DNA of 64,000 nt from Saccharothrix saharensis (GCF_006716745.1 NZ_VFPP01000001.1:5653386-5717385), one strand, 5' to 3'. Positions 1-8,503 are shown, counted from the stretch's first letter. Notes: generated by a model not told the origin, from the letters alone. Made by a program: numbers and translations.

Positions 1-1
1 C

Positions 2-382
2 CCGATGGCGGGGACCGGGTGGCTCGCCGGATGGCGTCTGACGTTCGGTGGCGAGGACCTGGGCTGGGAGGGCGCGCTCGCCACCATCGTCGAGGACCCC
101 GACTCGCAGGTGTTCTGCGTGCTCTACGACGTGAGCCCGCGTGACGAGTCCCGCCTCGACCGCTGGGAAGGCGCCCTCGGTCTGTACAAGAAGATCCGCC
201 TCCGCGTCCAAACCCTGGAAGGCTCGGTGACCGCCTGGCTCTACGTCCTGGACGCCTACGAGGGCGGTCTTCCCTCGGCCCGCTACATCGGCGTCGTCGC
301 CGACGCCGCCGAAGCCGCCGGCGCCCCGGACGACTACGTCGCCGACCTGCGCACCCGCCCCTGCCAAGGCATCGGCCCCTAA
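2..382 (+). CDS. Gamma-glutamylcyclotransferase-like protein, 5'-truncated by the window edge
   Basis: The frame is already open at the left edge, and the visible part begins in what is normally the interior of the AIG2/gamma-glutamylcyclotransferase fold (WLAGWRLTFGGEDLGWEGAL, then VLYDVSPRDESRLDRWEG). Roughly the first 25 residues, including the YGSN substrate loop, should lie upstream of base 1. The family cleaves gamma-glutamyl amino acids to 5-oxoproline or handles related gamma-glutamyl amides in the cytoplasm. The ATG at base 5 is internal and not the real start. The TAA stop is followed within 10 bp by the first cluster of the 22-bp repeat family. Family call is from motif recognition; the substrate is unknown. 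Confidence 0.8.
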   Translation, partial: PMAGTGWLAGWRLTFGGEDLGWEGALATIVEDPDSQVFCVLYDVSPRDESRLDRWEGALGLYKKIRLRVQTLEGSVTAWLYVLDAYEGGLPSARYIGVVADAAEAAGAPDDYVADLRTRPCQGIGP

Positions 383-390
383 CCACTCGC

Positions 391-500
391 GAGAGTCGAA
401 CCTCCAGGTCCCGAGTGTCGAACACTCGGGACCTGCGTGTCGAACGCTCAGGTCCCGAGTGTCGAACGCTCAGGTCCCCCGAGTTCTACGTTCGGAACGC
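391..500. repeat. 22-bp repeat family, cluster A (between convergent genes)
   Basis: Four to five units related to GAGTGTCGAACGCTCAGGTC follow one another: 391-412, 413-436, 437-456, 457-478 and a degenerate one at 479-500. The core GTCGAACGCTCAGGTCC is exact at 439-455 and 461-477. The unit at 413-436 carries an inverted half, so GAGTGT/ACACTC and GGGACCTG/CAGGTCCC can pair as hairpins. The cluster fills the gap between the stops of the cyclotransferase and the DUF559 gene, and the latter's TAG lies inside the last unit. Confidence 0.85.
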
Positions 501-1403
501 GCGGGCCCTCCGCGCAGGTCCGCTGAGGCTCACGCTGAGCTCCTGGAACAGGCGAACGGGGTTGCGCAGGTCCGAGACGTCGGCGCGGAGCACCTTCCAG
601 CCACGCCGCCGCAAGTCCTCGTCACGGGCCCGATCGGCCTCGGCCCTGTCGACGTGCGCCGCGTAACCGTCGTACTCCACGGCCACGCGCGCGTCCGGCC
701 AGGCGAAGTCGAGCCGCCAGACCTCGCGGTCGTCCAGGTCGCGGATCGAGTACTGCGGCTCGGGCAGCGGAAAGCCCGCTTCGGCGATCATCAGCAGGAG
801 CGTGCTCTCCGGCGGTGACTCGGGCAGACCCGTGGCCAGGTCCAGCAGGAACACGCCCTGGCGCCTACCGCGGTGATCCCGGCGAGCCGCGATGCGCACG
901 GCGAGATCGGCTTTGAACGCCGCACGTCGCGACGGCGGTAGAGCGCCGAGTACCTGATCCGCGCAGGCGAGGGCCGTGGAGCGGTGGCGGCCCCGGCAGA
1001 GCAGGTCGGCGAGGGCGTAGTCGAGCGCCATGGTGCGCAGACCGTCGACTTCCACGACGTCCGCGGGGTCGTAGCTGTCGTAGTGCACCGCGACGTCCGG
1101 GCGCGGTCGGAGCTTGCGCTCGTAGCCCATCATCAGGTGGACGCGGTTCGTCTCCGCCGCCGTGCCGCCGTGCAGCCACACGGCGGTGTGGTTGGTCAGC
1201 GCGGCGCCGTGCCCTGCCATGAGCAACGCGGCGGCGGCCCGCGTGTGCAGGCTCGCCATCCGTTCACGCTGGATGACGACCGTGCGGCAGTAGCTGATCA
1301 GACGACCTTCGGCGATGGCGTTGCGCAGCTTCTTGCCGCCGAGGTGGTCGTGCAGGTGGGTGCGTGGGTAGGCCCCGTGGAGGCCGGGAGGCAGTTCGAT
1401 CAT
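486..1403 (-). CDS. DUF559/Vsr-like nuclease-fold protein with AbiEi-type N-terminus
   Basis: About 305 aa. The C-terminal third reads RLDFAWPDARVAVEYDG followed by a basic helix and RRRGWKVLRADVSDLRNP. This is the PD-(D/E)XK-like arrangement of DUF559 and very-short-patch-repair endonucleases, with the candidate metal ligands in LDFAWPD and VEYDG. The N-terminal part resembles the winged-helix/AbiEi-like region that accompanies many actinobacterial DUF559 proteins. I prefer the ATG at 1403 (MIELPPG) over one 12 codons upstream. The gene is solitary, with no methyltransferase or toxin partner adjacent, and is flanked on both sides by 22-bp repeat clusters. Role is unknown; DNA cleavage is inferred from the fold. 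Confidence 0.7.
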   Translation of the reverse strand: MIELPPGLHGAYPRTHLHDHLGGKKLRNAIAEGRLISYCRTVVIQRERMASLHTRAAAALLMAGHGAALTNHTAVWLHGGTAAETNRVHLMMGYERKLRPRPDVAVHYDSYDPADVVEVDGLRTMALDYALADLLCRGRHRSTALACADQVLGALPPSRRAAFKADLAVRIAARRDHRGRRQGVFLLDLATGLPESPPESTLLLMIAEAGFPLPEPQYSIRDLDDREVWRLDFAWPDARVAVEYDGYAAHVDRAEADRARDEDLRRRGWKVLRADVSDLRNPVRLFQELSVSLSGPARRARAFRT

Positions 1404-1465
1404 GCATAACCGAGTGAGAAGACCCCTCGATCCGTACACGGTTCACCCGACCGTGGGATGCGAGG

Positions 1466-1532
1466 CGACCTGAGCGTTGAACTCAGGGGTCCTGAGCGTT
1501 CGACACTCGGGACCTGAGGGTTCGACTCACGA
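1466..1532. repeat. 22-bp repeat family, cluster B
   Basis: Three tandem units in the reverse orientation (CCTGAGCGTTCGACACTCGG type) lie between the upstream end of the DUF559 gene and the stop of espG. The core has one mismatch in each copy. The TGA stop of espG (1527-1529) is formed within the repeat's TGAGTCGAAC sequence, so the element abuts the coding region with no spacer. Confidence 0.8.
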
Positions 1533-2324
1533 GGGGGTGGTGAGGTCGGTCAGGTGTTGGGTCAGGCGGCGGGCGTCGACGGGGGAGACGGTGCTCCACG
1601 GTTGTTGGCCCGGGGTGGCGCGGCGAAGCTGGAGGTAGCGGCCCCGGGGGGTGTCGAAGAACGAGACGACGCGGTCCTGGCGGACGCGCTTGCCCCACTT
1701 GTCGCGGCTCGCGGCGCCGAACTGGCCGCGGTGGTCGGCGTCGCGGAACATGTCGGCCAACGTGCGGGCGTCCTCGTCCCGGATGCCCCGCGAGACGAGG
1801 GCCTGGTGGAGCTCGTCGGGGGTCTTGGCGGTCGCGGCGGCGGCGTCCAGGTCGGCGCTGGGCAGGGTGACCGAGTGGCCCGGGCCGGCCGGGAGCGGCG
1901 GGAGGACGGAGAGGGCTTCCCGGGGCAGGCCCTCGGCCGAGGCCGGGCGGAGGGTCAGCTGGTCGTGGGCGAGGACCGCGAGGACGGCCGACTGCCCCTT
2001 GGCGGCGGCCAGGACGCGAACGCTGTGGCCCAGCCACAGGCGGCCGTCCACCTCGTGCTGCGGGCGGTTCAGCAGGTGCAGCAGGTCTTCCAGCATCGGG
2101 TCCAGCGACACCGGGCGGCCCAGGCCGCGCCGGTCCAGCTCCGCCCACGCCCGCCGCTCCAGCTCGGCGCGTTCGGCGTGCGTCTTGCCCGGTGACGGCA
2201 CCTTCAGCACCAGCGGCATGGTCTCCAGCCGCAGGTGCTCCCAGAGCACGTCGAACTCCAGGGCCGAGATCGTCACGGGTTCACGCAGGTCGTTGCTGCC
2301 CAAGTCCAAGCCGAACGTCGTCAT
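1527..2324 (-). CDS. EspG-family ESX secretion-associated protein
   Basis: 265 aa, soluble, no signal peptide. EspG proteins are cytoplasmic chaperones that bind the tip of PE-PPE heterodimers and keep them soluble for type VII (ESX) export. The N-terminus (TISALEFDVLWEHLRLETMPLVL) and the C-terminal RDKWGKRVRQDRVVSFFDTPRGRYL segment fit the actinobacterial EspG family. The start overlaps the stop of the upstream PPE gene by one base (TGATG), so the two are translationally coupled. Order is PE-like, PPE, EspG, the logical set for one substrate pair and its chaperone. No ESX core genes (EccB/C/D, mycosin) lie nearby, so the secretion machine must be elsewhere. Confidence 0.8.
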   Translation of the reverse strand: MTTFGLDLGSNDLREPVTISALEFDVLWEHLRLETMPLVLKVPSPGKTHAERAELERRAWAELDRRGLGRPVSLDPMLEDLLHLLNRPQHEVDGRLWLGHSVRVLAAAKGQSAVLAVLAHDQLTLRPASAEGLPREALSVLPPLPAGPGHSVTLPSADLDAAAATAKTPDELHQALVSRGIRDEDARTLADMFRDADHRGQFGAASRDKWGKRVRQDRVVSFFDTPRGRYLQLRRATPGQQPWSTVSPVDARRLTQHLTDLTTPS

Positions 2325-3652
2325 CAGCGGGTGGTGCTCTCCCCGATCACCGGAGGCGAGATGATCCCGCCGAGGCCGTAGATGTCATCCGTCTGCCGGA
2401 GGTAGTCGGCGGCGTCGTGCGTGGCGTCTTCTTCCTCTTCCGCGCCACGCGGGCCGCCCAGACCGCCGAACGGGTCGAACACGGGCTGCGCGGGCGCGGG
2501 CGTGCTGCGCTTGTGCACGGTGTCGTTGCCGCCCACCTGGCCACCGGCGCCCGGCATCGCGCCCGGCGACCCGGGAGCCGTCGTCGCCGCGTGCTGCGCG
2601 TTGGCCGTCGCGAACGCGCCGAACTCCGCCGAACTGGTCGTCGTCGTGCCGCTGGGCACGGGCAGCGATCCGTTCGCGCCCGGGAGCAGCTGGTTGGCAC
2701 CCGCACCCGCACCGGTACCGGCATGCGAACCCGCGCCGCCACCGCCGCCCGCACCCGGACCGGAGCCGCCGGCGTGCTGCTGCTCGTTGGTCGTGTCGGT
2801 GGACTTGCGGTCCTTGCCCTGCTGACCGCCGATCACCCCACCCGGCCCGTACACCACCGGGGCCGAACCCGAGGCGGACGCCGGCAGAGCGGCCGTCGAA
2901 GCCCTGGTCGTCCCGGACGTCCCGGTCCACGACGTGCCCGTGGACCCGCCGCCGTACGACGGCTGCGCCACCGGACGCGGACCCTGGTACCCGCCACGGC
3001 CACCGCGGCCGCCACGCCACCCACCACGACCGCCGCCACGCCCACCGCGCGGACCGCCGTAACCCCATCCCGGAGCCGACACGCCCGCCGAGTCGTTGCG
3101 CACCGCGTCGGGCCCGCCGATCACGAGCTGCGGCGGCTGGTGGAACTGCGCCAACGTGCTGGTGTTCGAGAACGTGCTGGAGGCGTAGGTCGTCATGACC
3201 TCACGCGCGCGCTGCTCCGCCGCGTTCTTCGCCTGCTCCTGCACCTCGTAGTCCGTCTGCCCGCCCACCAGGTTGGTCAACGCGGTGACGAGCAGGTTCG
3301 GCTCCTCCGCGGTCACCTTCACCGGCGGCGGCATGTCCGAGCGCGCCTTGGCGATGTGGTCGGCCTGCCGCTCGGCCGAGCGGCGCATGACCTCCGCGCC
3401 GGCGCGGGCGTCGTCCGCCCACGCGGCCAGCGGGTTGATGCCCATCCGCGCCTTGTCCGCCGCCGCGCCCTCCCAGGTCGCCCCGGAACGCAGCACGCCG
3501 GCGTGCAGGTCCGCGTTGATCTCGGTCAACGCGGCGGAGACGCCCTGCCACCGCTCCATCGAGGCGTGCGAGGCCTTGGGCCCCGGCCCCGCGTTGATCT
3601 GCTCGTACAGCTCTTCGTGGCTGTACCCGCTCCAGCGGTGTCCATCGGGCAT
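2324..3652 (-). CDS. PPE-domain ESX substrate with Gly/Arg-rich and Gly/Ala-rich tail
   Basis: 442 aa. Residues 1-170 are helical and PPE-like: RWSGYSHEELYEQINAG, then a W-containing turn at SGATWEGAAADKARMGINPL, followed by long amphipathic helices. After about residue 190 the protein becomes low complexity, first Gly/Arg/Tyr-rich, then Ser/Thr/Gly and Ala/Pro-rich, and ends in an acidic stretch with EEEEDATHDAADYL. It has no signal peptide, as expected for type VII cargo. It sits between a PE-like gene and espG with 1-28 bp spacing, so the three form one operon. The predicted partner is the small helical protein encoded at 3680-4057. Confidence 0.7.
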   Translation of the reverse strand: MPDGHRWSGYSHEELYEQINAGPGPKASHASMERWQGVSAALTEINADLHAGVLRSGATWEGAAADKARMGINPLAAWADDARAGAEVMRRSAERQADHIAKARSDMPPPVKVTAEEPNLLVTALTNLVGGQTDYEVQEQAKNAAEQRAREVMTTYASSTFSNTSTLAQFHQPPQLVIGGPDAVRNDSAGVSAPGWGYGGPRGGRGGGRGGWRGGRGGRGGYQGPRPVAQPSYGGGSTGTSWTGTSGTTRASTAALPASASGSAPVVYGPGGVIGGQQGKDRKSTDTTNEQQHAGGSGPGAGGGGGAGSHAGTGAGAGANQLLPGANGSLPVPSGTTTTSSAEFGAFATANAQHAATTAPGSPGAMPGAGGQVGGNDTVHKRSTPAPAQPVFDPFGGLGGPRGAEEEEDATHDAADYLRQTDDIYGLGGIISPPVIGESTTR

Positions 3653-3679
3653 GAACTTCCCCTTGCCTGCGCCGGGCGC

Positions 3680-4057
3680 TCAGCGGCCGCCCTGCTGTCC
3701 CATCAACCCGGTGTTGTCTTCTTCGATGGACTGGTACTGCTGCTCGACCAGGGTGAGCGCGTCCATGGCCGACTTGAGCTGCCGCTGGTAGTTCTCCAAC
3801 GCGATCAGGGCCGAGTCGCCCGATTCGAGCGACCGCTCGTTGAACCGCTCCGCGGCGTCCTGGCTCACCGGGTCACCCGCCCACGGGCGCACCCTGACCT
3901 CGGTGATGGCCAGCTCGATCTGCTTGTCCAGCTTGCTCAAGGCGCCCGCGAACGCGCTGCGCAGGCTCGGGATCGCCTCGCGCTCGACGTTCAACGTGTG
4001 CGACAGGGGCGGTGGTGAGCCCGTGTCGGCGCCGTGGCCGTGGTCTTCCGACGCCAT
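3680..4057 (-). CDS. Small helical PE-like partner protein of the PPE/EspG operon
   Basis: About 125 aa, starting at MASEDHGHG where a GGGAGGG ribosome-binding site precedes the ATG; a longer in-frame extension lacks coding character. After a Gly/Pro-rich N-terminus the rest is predicted to be two long helices (REAIPSLRSAFAGALSKLD, then ENYQRQLKSAMDALTLVEQQ). This shape matches PE-like or WXG100-like partners of PPE proteins. First gene of the three-gene operon reading leftward. No clear PE motif or YxxxD/E export signal was seen, so the assignment rests on size, helicity and context. Confidence 0.5.
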   Translation of the reverse strand: MASEDHGHGADTGSPPPLSHTLNVEREAIPSLRSAFAGALSKLDKQIELAITEVRVRPWAGDPVSQDAAERFNERSLESGDSALIALENYQRQLKSAMDALTLVEQQYQSIEEDNTGLMGQQGGR

Positions 4058-4173
4058 GGACCCTCCCGCCCTTCCTCGTTCACCGTCACGCGTCGTCCGG
4101 TTCTCGCGCAAGGTCACTCTAGCCACACGGTCCGACAGCGGGGAGTAGGTGGACCCGACATCGCCCGCGTGGA

Positions 4174-4761
4174 TCAGCGCCGTTGCAGCAAACCGGCTAC
4201 CGCCGCCTCTGCCGCCCGTTGCGCCCCTTGGCACAGGGTGTCTTGCTTGACCGCTGTTTCGTTACCGCCGTCGCGGAACATCACGTCGAGGAACTGCCCC
4301 TCGGCGACGTCCACTTCGACGTTGCACACGTTGTCCATGCCGGGCGTCCGCACGGTCAGCCCCGGGAAACCGGCCACCGTCGTCTGCTCGGCGTGGACCT
4401 GGGCGTTCTCGCTGAGCCACACGCCGACGCCCTCCACTGTGACGAGCGCGAGCCGCACGACGTTCCCGCTGATGTTGCTGCGCATGGTGCACGCCTTCGC
4501 GTTGCCGAACCCCGTTTCCACGTATGCGCTCGGCGGGTTGTCCAAGCTCAGCGCGAGGCGCTGCTCGGGCGAGAGCACCGCGCACGGGTCGACGTCGTCC
4601 AACCGCAGCTCACGGGGCCTCGGCGGCAACGACGGCACGGTGGTCGTCACGGCCGGCAGCGGTTCGTCGACCCGGCCGTCGGCCTTCTTCTGCGGAACGG
4701 GCGTGCAGGAGGCCATCGCCAACGCGCAGAGCGTGGCGGTGAGCACCCGAGCACCCCTCAT
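4174..4761 (-). CDS. DUF3558-like secreted lipoprotein
   Basis: 195 aa with a lipoprotein signal peptide: positively charged MRGAR, a hydrophobic stretch, and a lipobox ending AMASC (lipidated Cys near residue 19). A short Pro/Thr linker is followed by DPCAVLSPEQRLAL, which is typical of DUF3558, a domain of actinobacterial surface lipoproteins with unknown ligand. Three further Cys residues (ACTM, VCNV, TLCQG) could form disulfides outside the cell. It lies upstream of the PE-like/PPE/EspG operon in the same direction, with a gap of about 116 bp, and directly downstream of a GNAT gene. A role in envelope or ESX biology is inference only. Confidence 0.7.
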   Translation of the reverse strand: MRGARVLTATLCALAMASCTPVPQKKADGRVDEPLPAVTTTVPSLPPRPRELRLDDVDPCAVLSPEQRLALSLDNPPSAYVETGFGNAKACTMRSNISGNVVRLALVTVEGVGVWLSENAQVHAEQTTVAGFPGLTVRTPGMDNVCNVEVDVAEGQFLDVMFRDGGNETAVKQDTLCQGAQRAAEAAVAGLLQRR

Positions 4762-4767
4762 GATGAC

Positions 4768-5208
4768 CTACCGTAGCCGTGTCCACACGCCAAGTGGACC
4801 CCCGGCGGTGAAGCCGCACTTCGCCGCGACGCGCCGGGCCGCGTCGTCCGGGGGTCTGGCGGTGATCAGCGGCAGGTCGAGGAACCCGAAGCCGAACCGC
4901 AGCACGGCGGCGGTCGCGTGGGTCGCGATGCCCCGGCCGCGCAGGTCGGGCGTGATCCAGCAGTCGAGCTCACCGGCGCGGGTCAGCGAGACCTCGCCGA
5001 CTGCCGTCCCGGTGAGCTGGTCGCACACGGCCCACGAGCAGGACTCTTCGGCGTGCCACCGGTCGGCGCGTTCGGCGATGTGCGCGCCGGCCGCGTCGAG
5101 GTCGGGGAACAGGCCGCCCGCCACCAGCGCCACCCGGTCGTCGATCCGGTCGTCGGCGCGGAGTTGGCGCAGGTAGAACTCACCCGCGTTGATCTCGACG
5201 GCCTCCAT
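4768..5208 (-). CDS. GNAT-family N-acetyltransferase
   Basis: 146 aa, single GNAT (Acetyltransf_3/RimJ-like) domain. The acetyl-CoA loop is visible as DLRGRGIATHATAAVLRFGF (Q/RxxGxG/A type, about residues 88-107), preceded by the beta-strand CWITPD and followed by DDAARRVAAKCGFTAGG, the usual C-terminal strand-helix pattern. The acceptor (small molecule or protein N-terminus) cannot be told from sequence. The stop is 6 bp from the lipoprotein start, so both may be co-transcribed. Confidence 0.75.
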   Translation of the reverse strand: MEAVEINAGEFYLRQLRADDRIDDRVALVAGGLFPDLDAAGAHIAERADRWHAEESCSWAVCDQLTGTAVGEVSLTRAGELDCWITPDLRGRGIATHATAAVLRFGFGFLDLPLITARPPDDAARRVAAKCGFTAGGPLGVWTRLR

Positions 5209-5253
5209 GCCGGGTGGTCCCCGCTCCGCTCGGACGGGCGTGGTCGCCCGGAA

Positions 5254-5325
5254 GTCGGCAGGTCGAGCCTGATTCCGCGACGATGGTAGAGCGTCATCGC
5301 CGCGGATGTGCCTCGACCTGCCGAC
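5254..5325. terminator. Long inverted repeat, putative terminator downstream of the HAD gene
   Basis: Perfect 14-bp arms, GTCGGCAGGTCGAG at 5254-5267 and CTCGACCTGCCGAC at 5312-5325, enclose a 44-base interior with further partial pairing. The element lies in the 135-bp gap after the HAD stop and before the GNAT start, so termination of leftward transcription is the likely role. No T-run follows, as is usual in this GC range. Confidence 0.55.
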
Positions 5326-5343
5326 GCGACCTCGCGCGGGGGA

Positions 5344-6219
5344 CTAGTCCGTGACGAACCCGTCGTAGCGCCGGGCCAGCGCTTCCAGCAGGCCGCGGTG
5401 GGCGGAGGCGGGCTGGTCGTCGGGACCGGTGGCCAGTTCCACCACCCAGTCGGCGTCTTCGAGGTCGTCCTCGCCGGCCAGCACGTCCTTGTGCACGGCG
5501 CACGGCGACCACCCGGCGTCGGCCAGCTCGCGCGCGGCCTCCGAGGCGTCGTCGCGGTCGTGCAGGACCAGCAACAACGGGCCGGGCGAGTCGGCCGGGC
5601 CGGCGCCGGGACCGTCGTCCAGCAGACCCCGTGACGACAGCGCCTCGTGCAACGAGGGGAGGTCCGGCGTGTGCACGGCGTCGATGCCGACCGTCCGCGC
5701 AGCCTCCGCGTTCACCGCGTGGTCGTCGCAGAACAACGTGCCCGACGGGGAGTGCTGGAGCACCCGCAACGCGCGCCGGAACGCCTCGGGCGCGGGCTTG
5801 GCCACGCCGAGCCGCGCGGACGTCACGACCGCGTCCACCTCCCGGTCCAGCCCCAGCGCGACCAGGTCGCGGGGCAGCCGGTCGGTCGCGTTGGACAGCA
5901 GCGCCACCCGGCACCGCTCGCGCACCCGCCGCACGAGGTCCAGTGCCCCGTCGATCACCTCGCCGGTGCGGGTCCAGGCCGCCACCGCGTCCGCCGCCCG
6001 TCGCGGTGGCAGCAGCCGTTCGTCGACCAACCGCTCCCGCACGGCCGCGCGCCACTCCTCGTCGGTGGCCCGCCCGGCGGTCGCGGGACCGGCCAGGGCG
6101 AACGACACCCGCGCCAACGTGCCGCGCGGCAGGCCGAACCGGTCCTCGATCGGCGCGTCCGGGGGGAACCGCCGCAGCACGCCGTCCAGGTCGAGCAGCA
6201 GCAGCGACGGCGCGCTCAC
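5344..6219 (-). CDS. HAD-family hydrolase with C-terminal RraB-like domain
   Basis: About 291 aa from the GTG at 6219 (VSAPSLLLLDLDGVL), which overlaps the stop of the upstream DUF1707 gene as GTGA. HAD motif I is DLDGV near residues 8-12 (nucleophile Asp, then Asp+2). Motif II is LLSNAT, and motif III/IV is KPAPEAFRRAL with LFCDDHAVNAEAA. The core ends near residue 200. The remaining 80-90 residues (RDDASEAARELADAGWSPC, a D/E-rich segment, W-V-V-E-L-A-T, then LEALARRYDGF) resemble the ribonuclease E inhibitor RraB family. A HAD-RraB fusion is unusual. The HAD call is firm; the tail assignment is tentative and from pattern only. Confidence 0.75.
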   Translation of the reverse strand: MSAPSLLLLDLDGVLRRFPPDAPIEDRFGLPRGTLARVSFALAGPATAGRATDEEWRAAVRERLVDERLLPPRRAADAVAAWTRTGEVIDGALDLVRRVRERCRVALLSNATDRLPRDLVALGLDREVDAVVTSARLGVAKPAPEAFRRALRVLQHSPSGTLFCDDHAVNAEAARTVGIDAVHTPDLPSLHEALSSRGLLDDGPGAGPADSPGPLLLVLHDRDDASEAARELADAGWSPCAVHKDVLAGEDDLEDADWVVELATGPDDQPASAHRGLLEALARRYDGFVTD

Positions 6220-6596
6220 CGCCTGCCCATCCGGCCGATGAGCAGCATCACGGCGGGGATGAGCAGGAACACCAACGGCGTCTTGGCCAGGAAGAACAAC
6301 ACCACGCTGACGATCGCGACCGCCGTGACGGCCGCGCTGCCGACCCGGAACTCGACCGGCCACGCGCGCCGGGCGGGCGCGGGCACGGGCGGCTCGACCC
6401 GCGCGAACCGCGGCCGGGGCGCGGGCAGGTCGGCGAACAACCCGTACAGGTCGCCGCGGGTCTTCGCGGTGGCGACGCGGGCGGAGCGCTCGCCGAACTC
6501 GTCCACGCTCAACCGCCCCTCGCCGAGGTGCGTGCCGAGCAGTTCGAGCGCGTGCTCACGCTCCGCGTCGCCGATCCGGATGTCCCGCTCGCTCAC
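6216..6596 (-). CDS. DUF1707 domain membrane protein
   Basis: 126 aa. The N-terminal 55 residues (RIGDAEREHALELLGTHLGE, LSVDEFGERSARVATAKTRG) are the DUF1707/SHOCT-like domain found at the N-terminus of many small actinobacterial membrane proteins. After a Pro-rich linker come two hydrophobic segments (VGSAAVTAVAIVSVVLFFLA and TPLVFLLIPAVMLLIG), so the C-terminus is in the membrane. Function unknown. It sits 11 bp after the stop of the carboxylase alpha gene and overlaps the HAD gene, suggesting a shared transcript. Confidence 0.75.
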   Translation of the reverse strand: MSERDIRIGDAEREHALELLGTHLGEGRLSVDEFGERSARVATAKTRGDLYGLFADLPAPRPRFARVEPPVPAPARRAWPVEFRVGSAAVTAVAIVSVVLFFLAKTPLVFLLIPAVMLLIGRMGRR

Positions 6597-6606
6597 ACGG
6601 GTGAGC

Positions 6607-8385
6607 CTATTCCTTGATCTCGCAGATCACCGTGCCCTGGGTGACCGTGGCGCCGGGCTCGGCGGACAGGCCGGTGACCACGCCCGACTTGTGCGCGGTG
6701 ACCGGGTTCTCCATCTTCATGGCCTCCAGCACGACGATCAGCTCGCCCGCCTCGACCTGCTGCCCGTCCTCGACCGCGACCTTGACGATCGTGCCCTGCA
6801 TGGGTGCCGCCACCGCGTCGCCGGAGACCGCCGCGCCGCCCTTGCCGCCGCCGCGCTTGCGGGGCTTGGCCTTCGCGCCCACCTTGGCCGCCGCGCCGCC
6901 GCCACCGCCGCCACCGATCGCCAGGTCACCGGGCAGCGACACCTCGAGACGACGTCCGCCGACCTCGACCACCAGGGTCTGGCGCGCCTCGGCCTCCTCG
7001 GCCTCCGCGCCGTCGGTGAACGGCGCGATGGTGTTGTCGAACTCGGTCTCGATCCACCGGGTGTGCACGGTGAAGCCGTCCTCGGTGCCCACGAACGCCG
7101 GGTCGCGGACGATCGCGCGGTGGAACGGCAGCACTGTCGCCATGCCCTCCACGACCATCTCGTCCAGCGCGCGCCGTGCCCGCTCCAGGGCCTGCGTGCG
7201 GTCCTCGCCGGTGACGATGAGCTTGGCCAGCAGCGAGTCGAACTGGCCGCCGATGACCGTGCCGCTCTCCACGCCCGCGTCGACCCGGACACCGGGGCCG
7301 GACGGCGCGGTGAACGTGGTGACGGCGCCCGGCGCGGGCAGGAAGTTGCGGCCCGCGTCCTCGCCGTTGATGCGGAACTCGATCGAGTGACCGCGCGGGG
7401 TCGGGTCCTCGGTGAACCGCAGTTCCTCGCCGGCGGCGATGCGGAACTGCTCGCGCACCAGGTCGATGCCCGCGGTCTCCTCGCTGACCGGGTGCTCGAC
7501 CTGCAGGCGGGTGTTGACCTCGAGGAACGAGATCGTGCCGTCCACCGCGACCAGGTACTCGACCGTGCCGGCGCCGTGGTAGCCGGCCTCCTTGCAGATG
7601 GCGCGCGCGGAGCGGTGGATCTCGGCGCGCTGCTCGTCGGTCAGGAACGGCGCGGGCGCCTCCTCGACCAGCTTCTGGTGGCGGCGCTGCAACGAGCAGT
7701 CGCGCGTGCCGACGACGATGACGTTGCCGTGCTGGTCGGCCAGCACCTGCGCCTCGACGTGCCGCGGCTTGTCCAGGTAGCGCTCGACGAAGCACTCGCC
7801 GCGGCCGAACGCCGTGACGGCCTCGCGCACCGCGCTGTCGAACAGCTCGGGGATCTCCTCCATCGTGCGGGCCACCTTGAGCCCGCGTCCGCCGCCGCCG
7901 AACGCCGCCTTGATGGCGACCGGCAGCCCGTGCTCGCGCGCGAACGCGATGACCTCGTCCGGGCCTGCCACCGGGTCCTTGGTGCCGGGCACCAGCGGCG
8001 CGCCCGCGCGCATCGCGATGTGCCGCGCGGTCACCTTGTCGCCGAGGTCGCGGATGGCCTGCGGGGTCGGCCCGACCCAGATCAGGCCGGCGTCCAGCAC
8101 GGCCTGCGCGAAGTCGGCGTTCTCGGACAGGAAGCCGTAGCCGGGGTGCACCGAGTCCGCGCCCGCGCGCTTGGCCACGTCGAGGATCTTGTCGATGGAC
8201 AGGTAGCTGTCCCCGGGCGTGCTGCCGCCCAGGGCGAACGCCTCGTCCGCCAACCGGACGAACGGGGCGTCCCGGTCCGGGTCGGCGTACACGGCGACGC
8301 TGGCCAGACCGGCGTCTCGGCAGGCACGGATGACCCGGACGGCGATCTCACCGCGGTTGGCGACGAGGACCTTGCGCAGCGACAC
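6607..8385 (-). CDS. accA: Acyl-CoA carboxylase alpha chain (biotin carboxylase + biotin carrier)
   Basis: 592 aa. Residues 1-450 are biotin carboxylase: N-terminal [23 protein letters not shown]-grasp glycine loop [10 protein letters not shown], and catalytic region [17 protein letters not shown] linker rich in Ala/Gly/Lys precedes the C-terminal biotinyl domain, whose EAMKMENPV holds the lysine biotinylated by BirA. It carboxylates biotin using ATP and bicarbonate and hands it to a beta chain such as the one at 12354-13985, giving malonyl- or methylmalonyl-CoA. A GTG start is preceded by AGGAGG. Equivalent to mycobacterial AccA3 by layout and context with Maf, AccE, AccD and BirA. Confidence 0.95.
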   Translation of the reverse strand: MSLRKVLVANRGEIAVRVIRACRDAGLASVAVYADPDRDAPFVRLADEAFALGGSTPGDSYLSIDKILDVAKRAGADSVHPGYGFLSENADFAQAVLDAGLIWVGPTPQAIRDLGDKVTARHIAMRAGAPLVPGTKDPVAGPDEVIAFAREHGLPVAIKAAFGGGGRGLKVARTMEEIPELFDSAVREAVTAFGRGECFVERYLDKPRHVEAQVLADQHGNVIVVGTRDCSLQRRHQKLVEEAPAPFLTDEQRAEIHRSARAICKEAGYHGAGTVEYLVAVDGTISFLEVNTRLQVEHPVSEETAGIDLVREQFRIAAGEELRFTEDPTPRGHSIEFRINGEDAGRNFLPAPGAVTTFTAPSGPGVRVDAGVESGTVIGGQFDSLLAKLIVTGEDRTQALERARRALDEMVVEGMATVLPFHRAIVRDPAFVGTEDGFTVHTRWIETEFDNTIAPFTDGAEAEEAEARQTLVVEVGGRRLEVSLPGDLAIGGGGGGGAAAKVGAKAKPRKRGGGKGGAAVSGDAVAAPMQGTIVKVAVEDGQQVEAGELIVVLEAMKMENPVTAHKSGVVTGLSAEPGATVTQGTVICEIKE

Positions 8386-8503
8386 GACGTCCTACCTCCT
8401 GGCAACGCTGGGACTTGGAGCGGCAATGGTCGGGGAGTTTAGTGACCCGTCAGTACCCGGTGACCGAGAGACAGCTCACGCTTGGGTGGAACAATCGGGA
8501 ATC

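Noticed and set aside
391..500. The 22-bp units as a CRISPR array
   Set aside because: There are no unique spacers; units follow each other directly, change orientation, and no cas gene is present.
5647..8442. A 931-codon open frame on the + strand opposite the carboxylase alpha gene
   Set aside because: It is an antisense shadow produced by high GC; the minus strand encodes an unmistakable biotin carboxylase and carrier.
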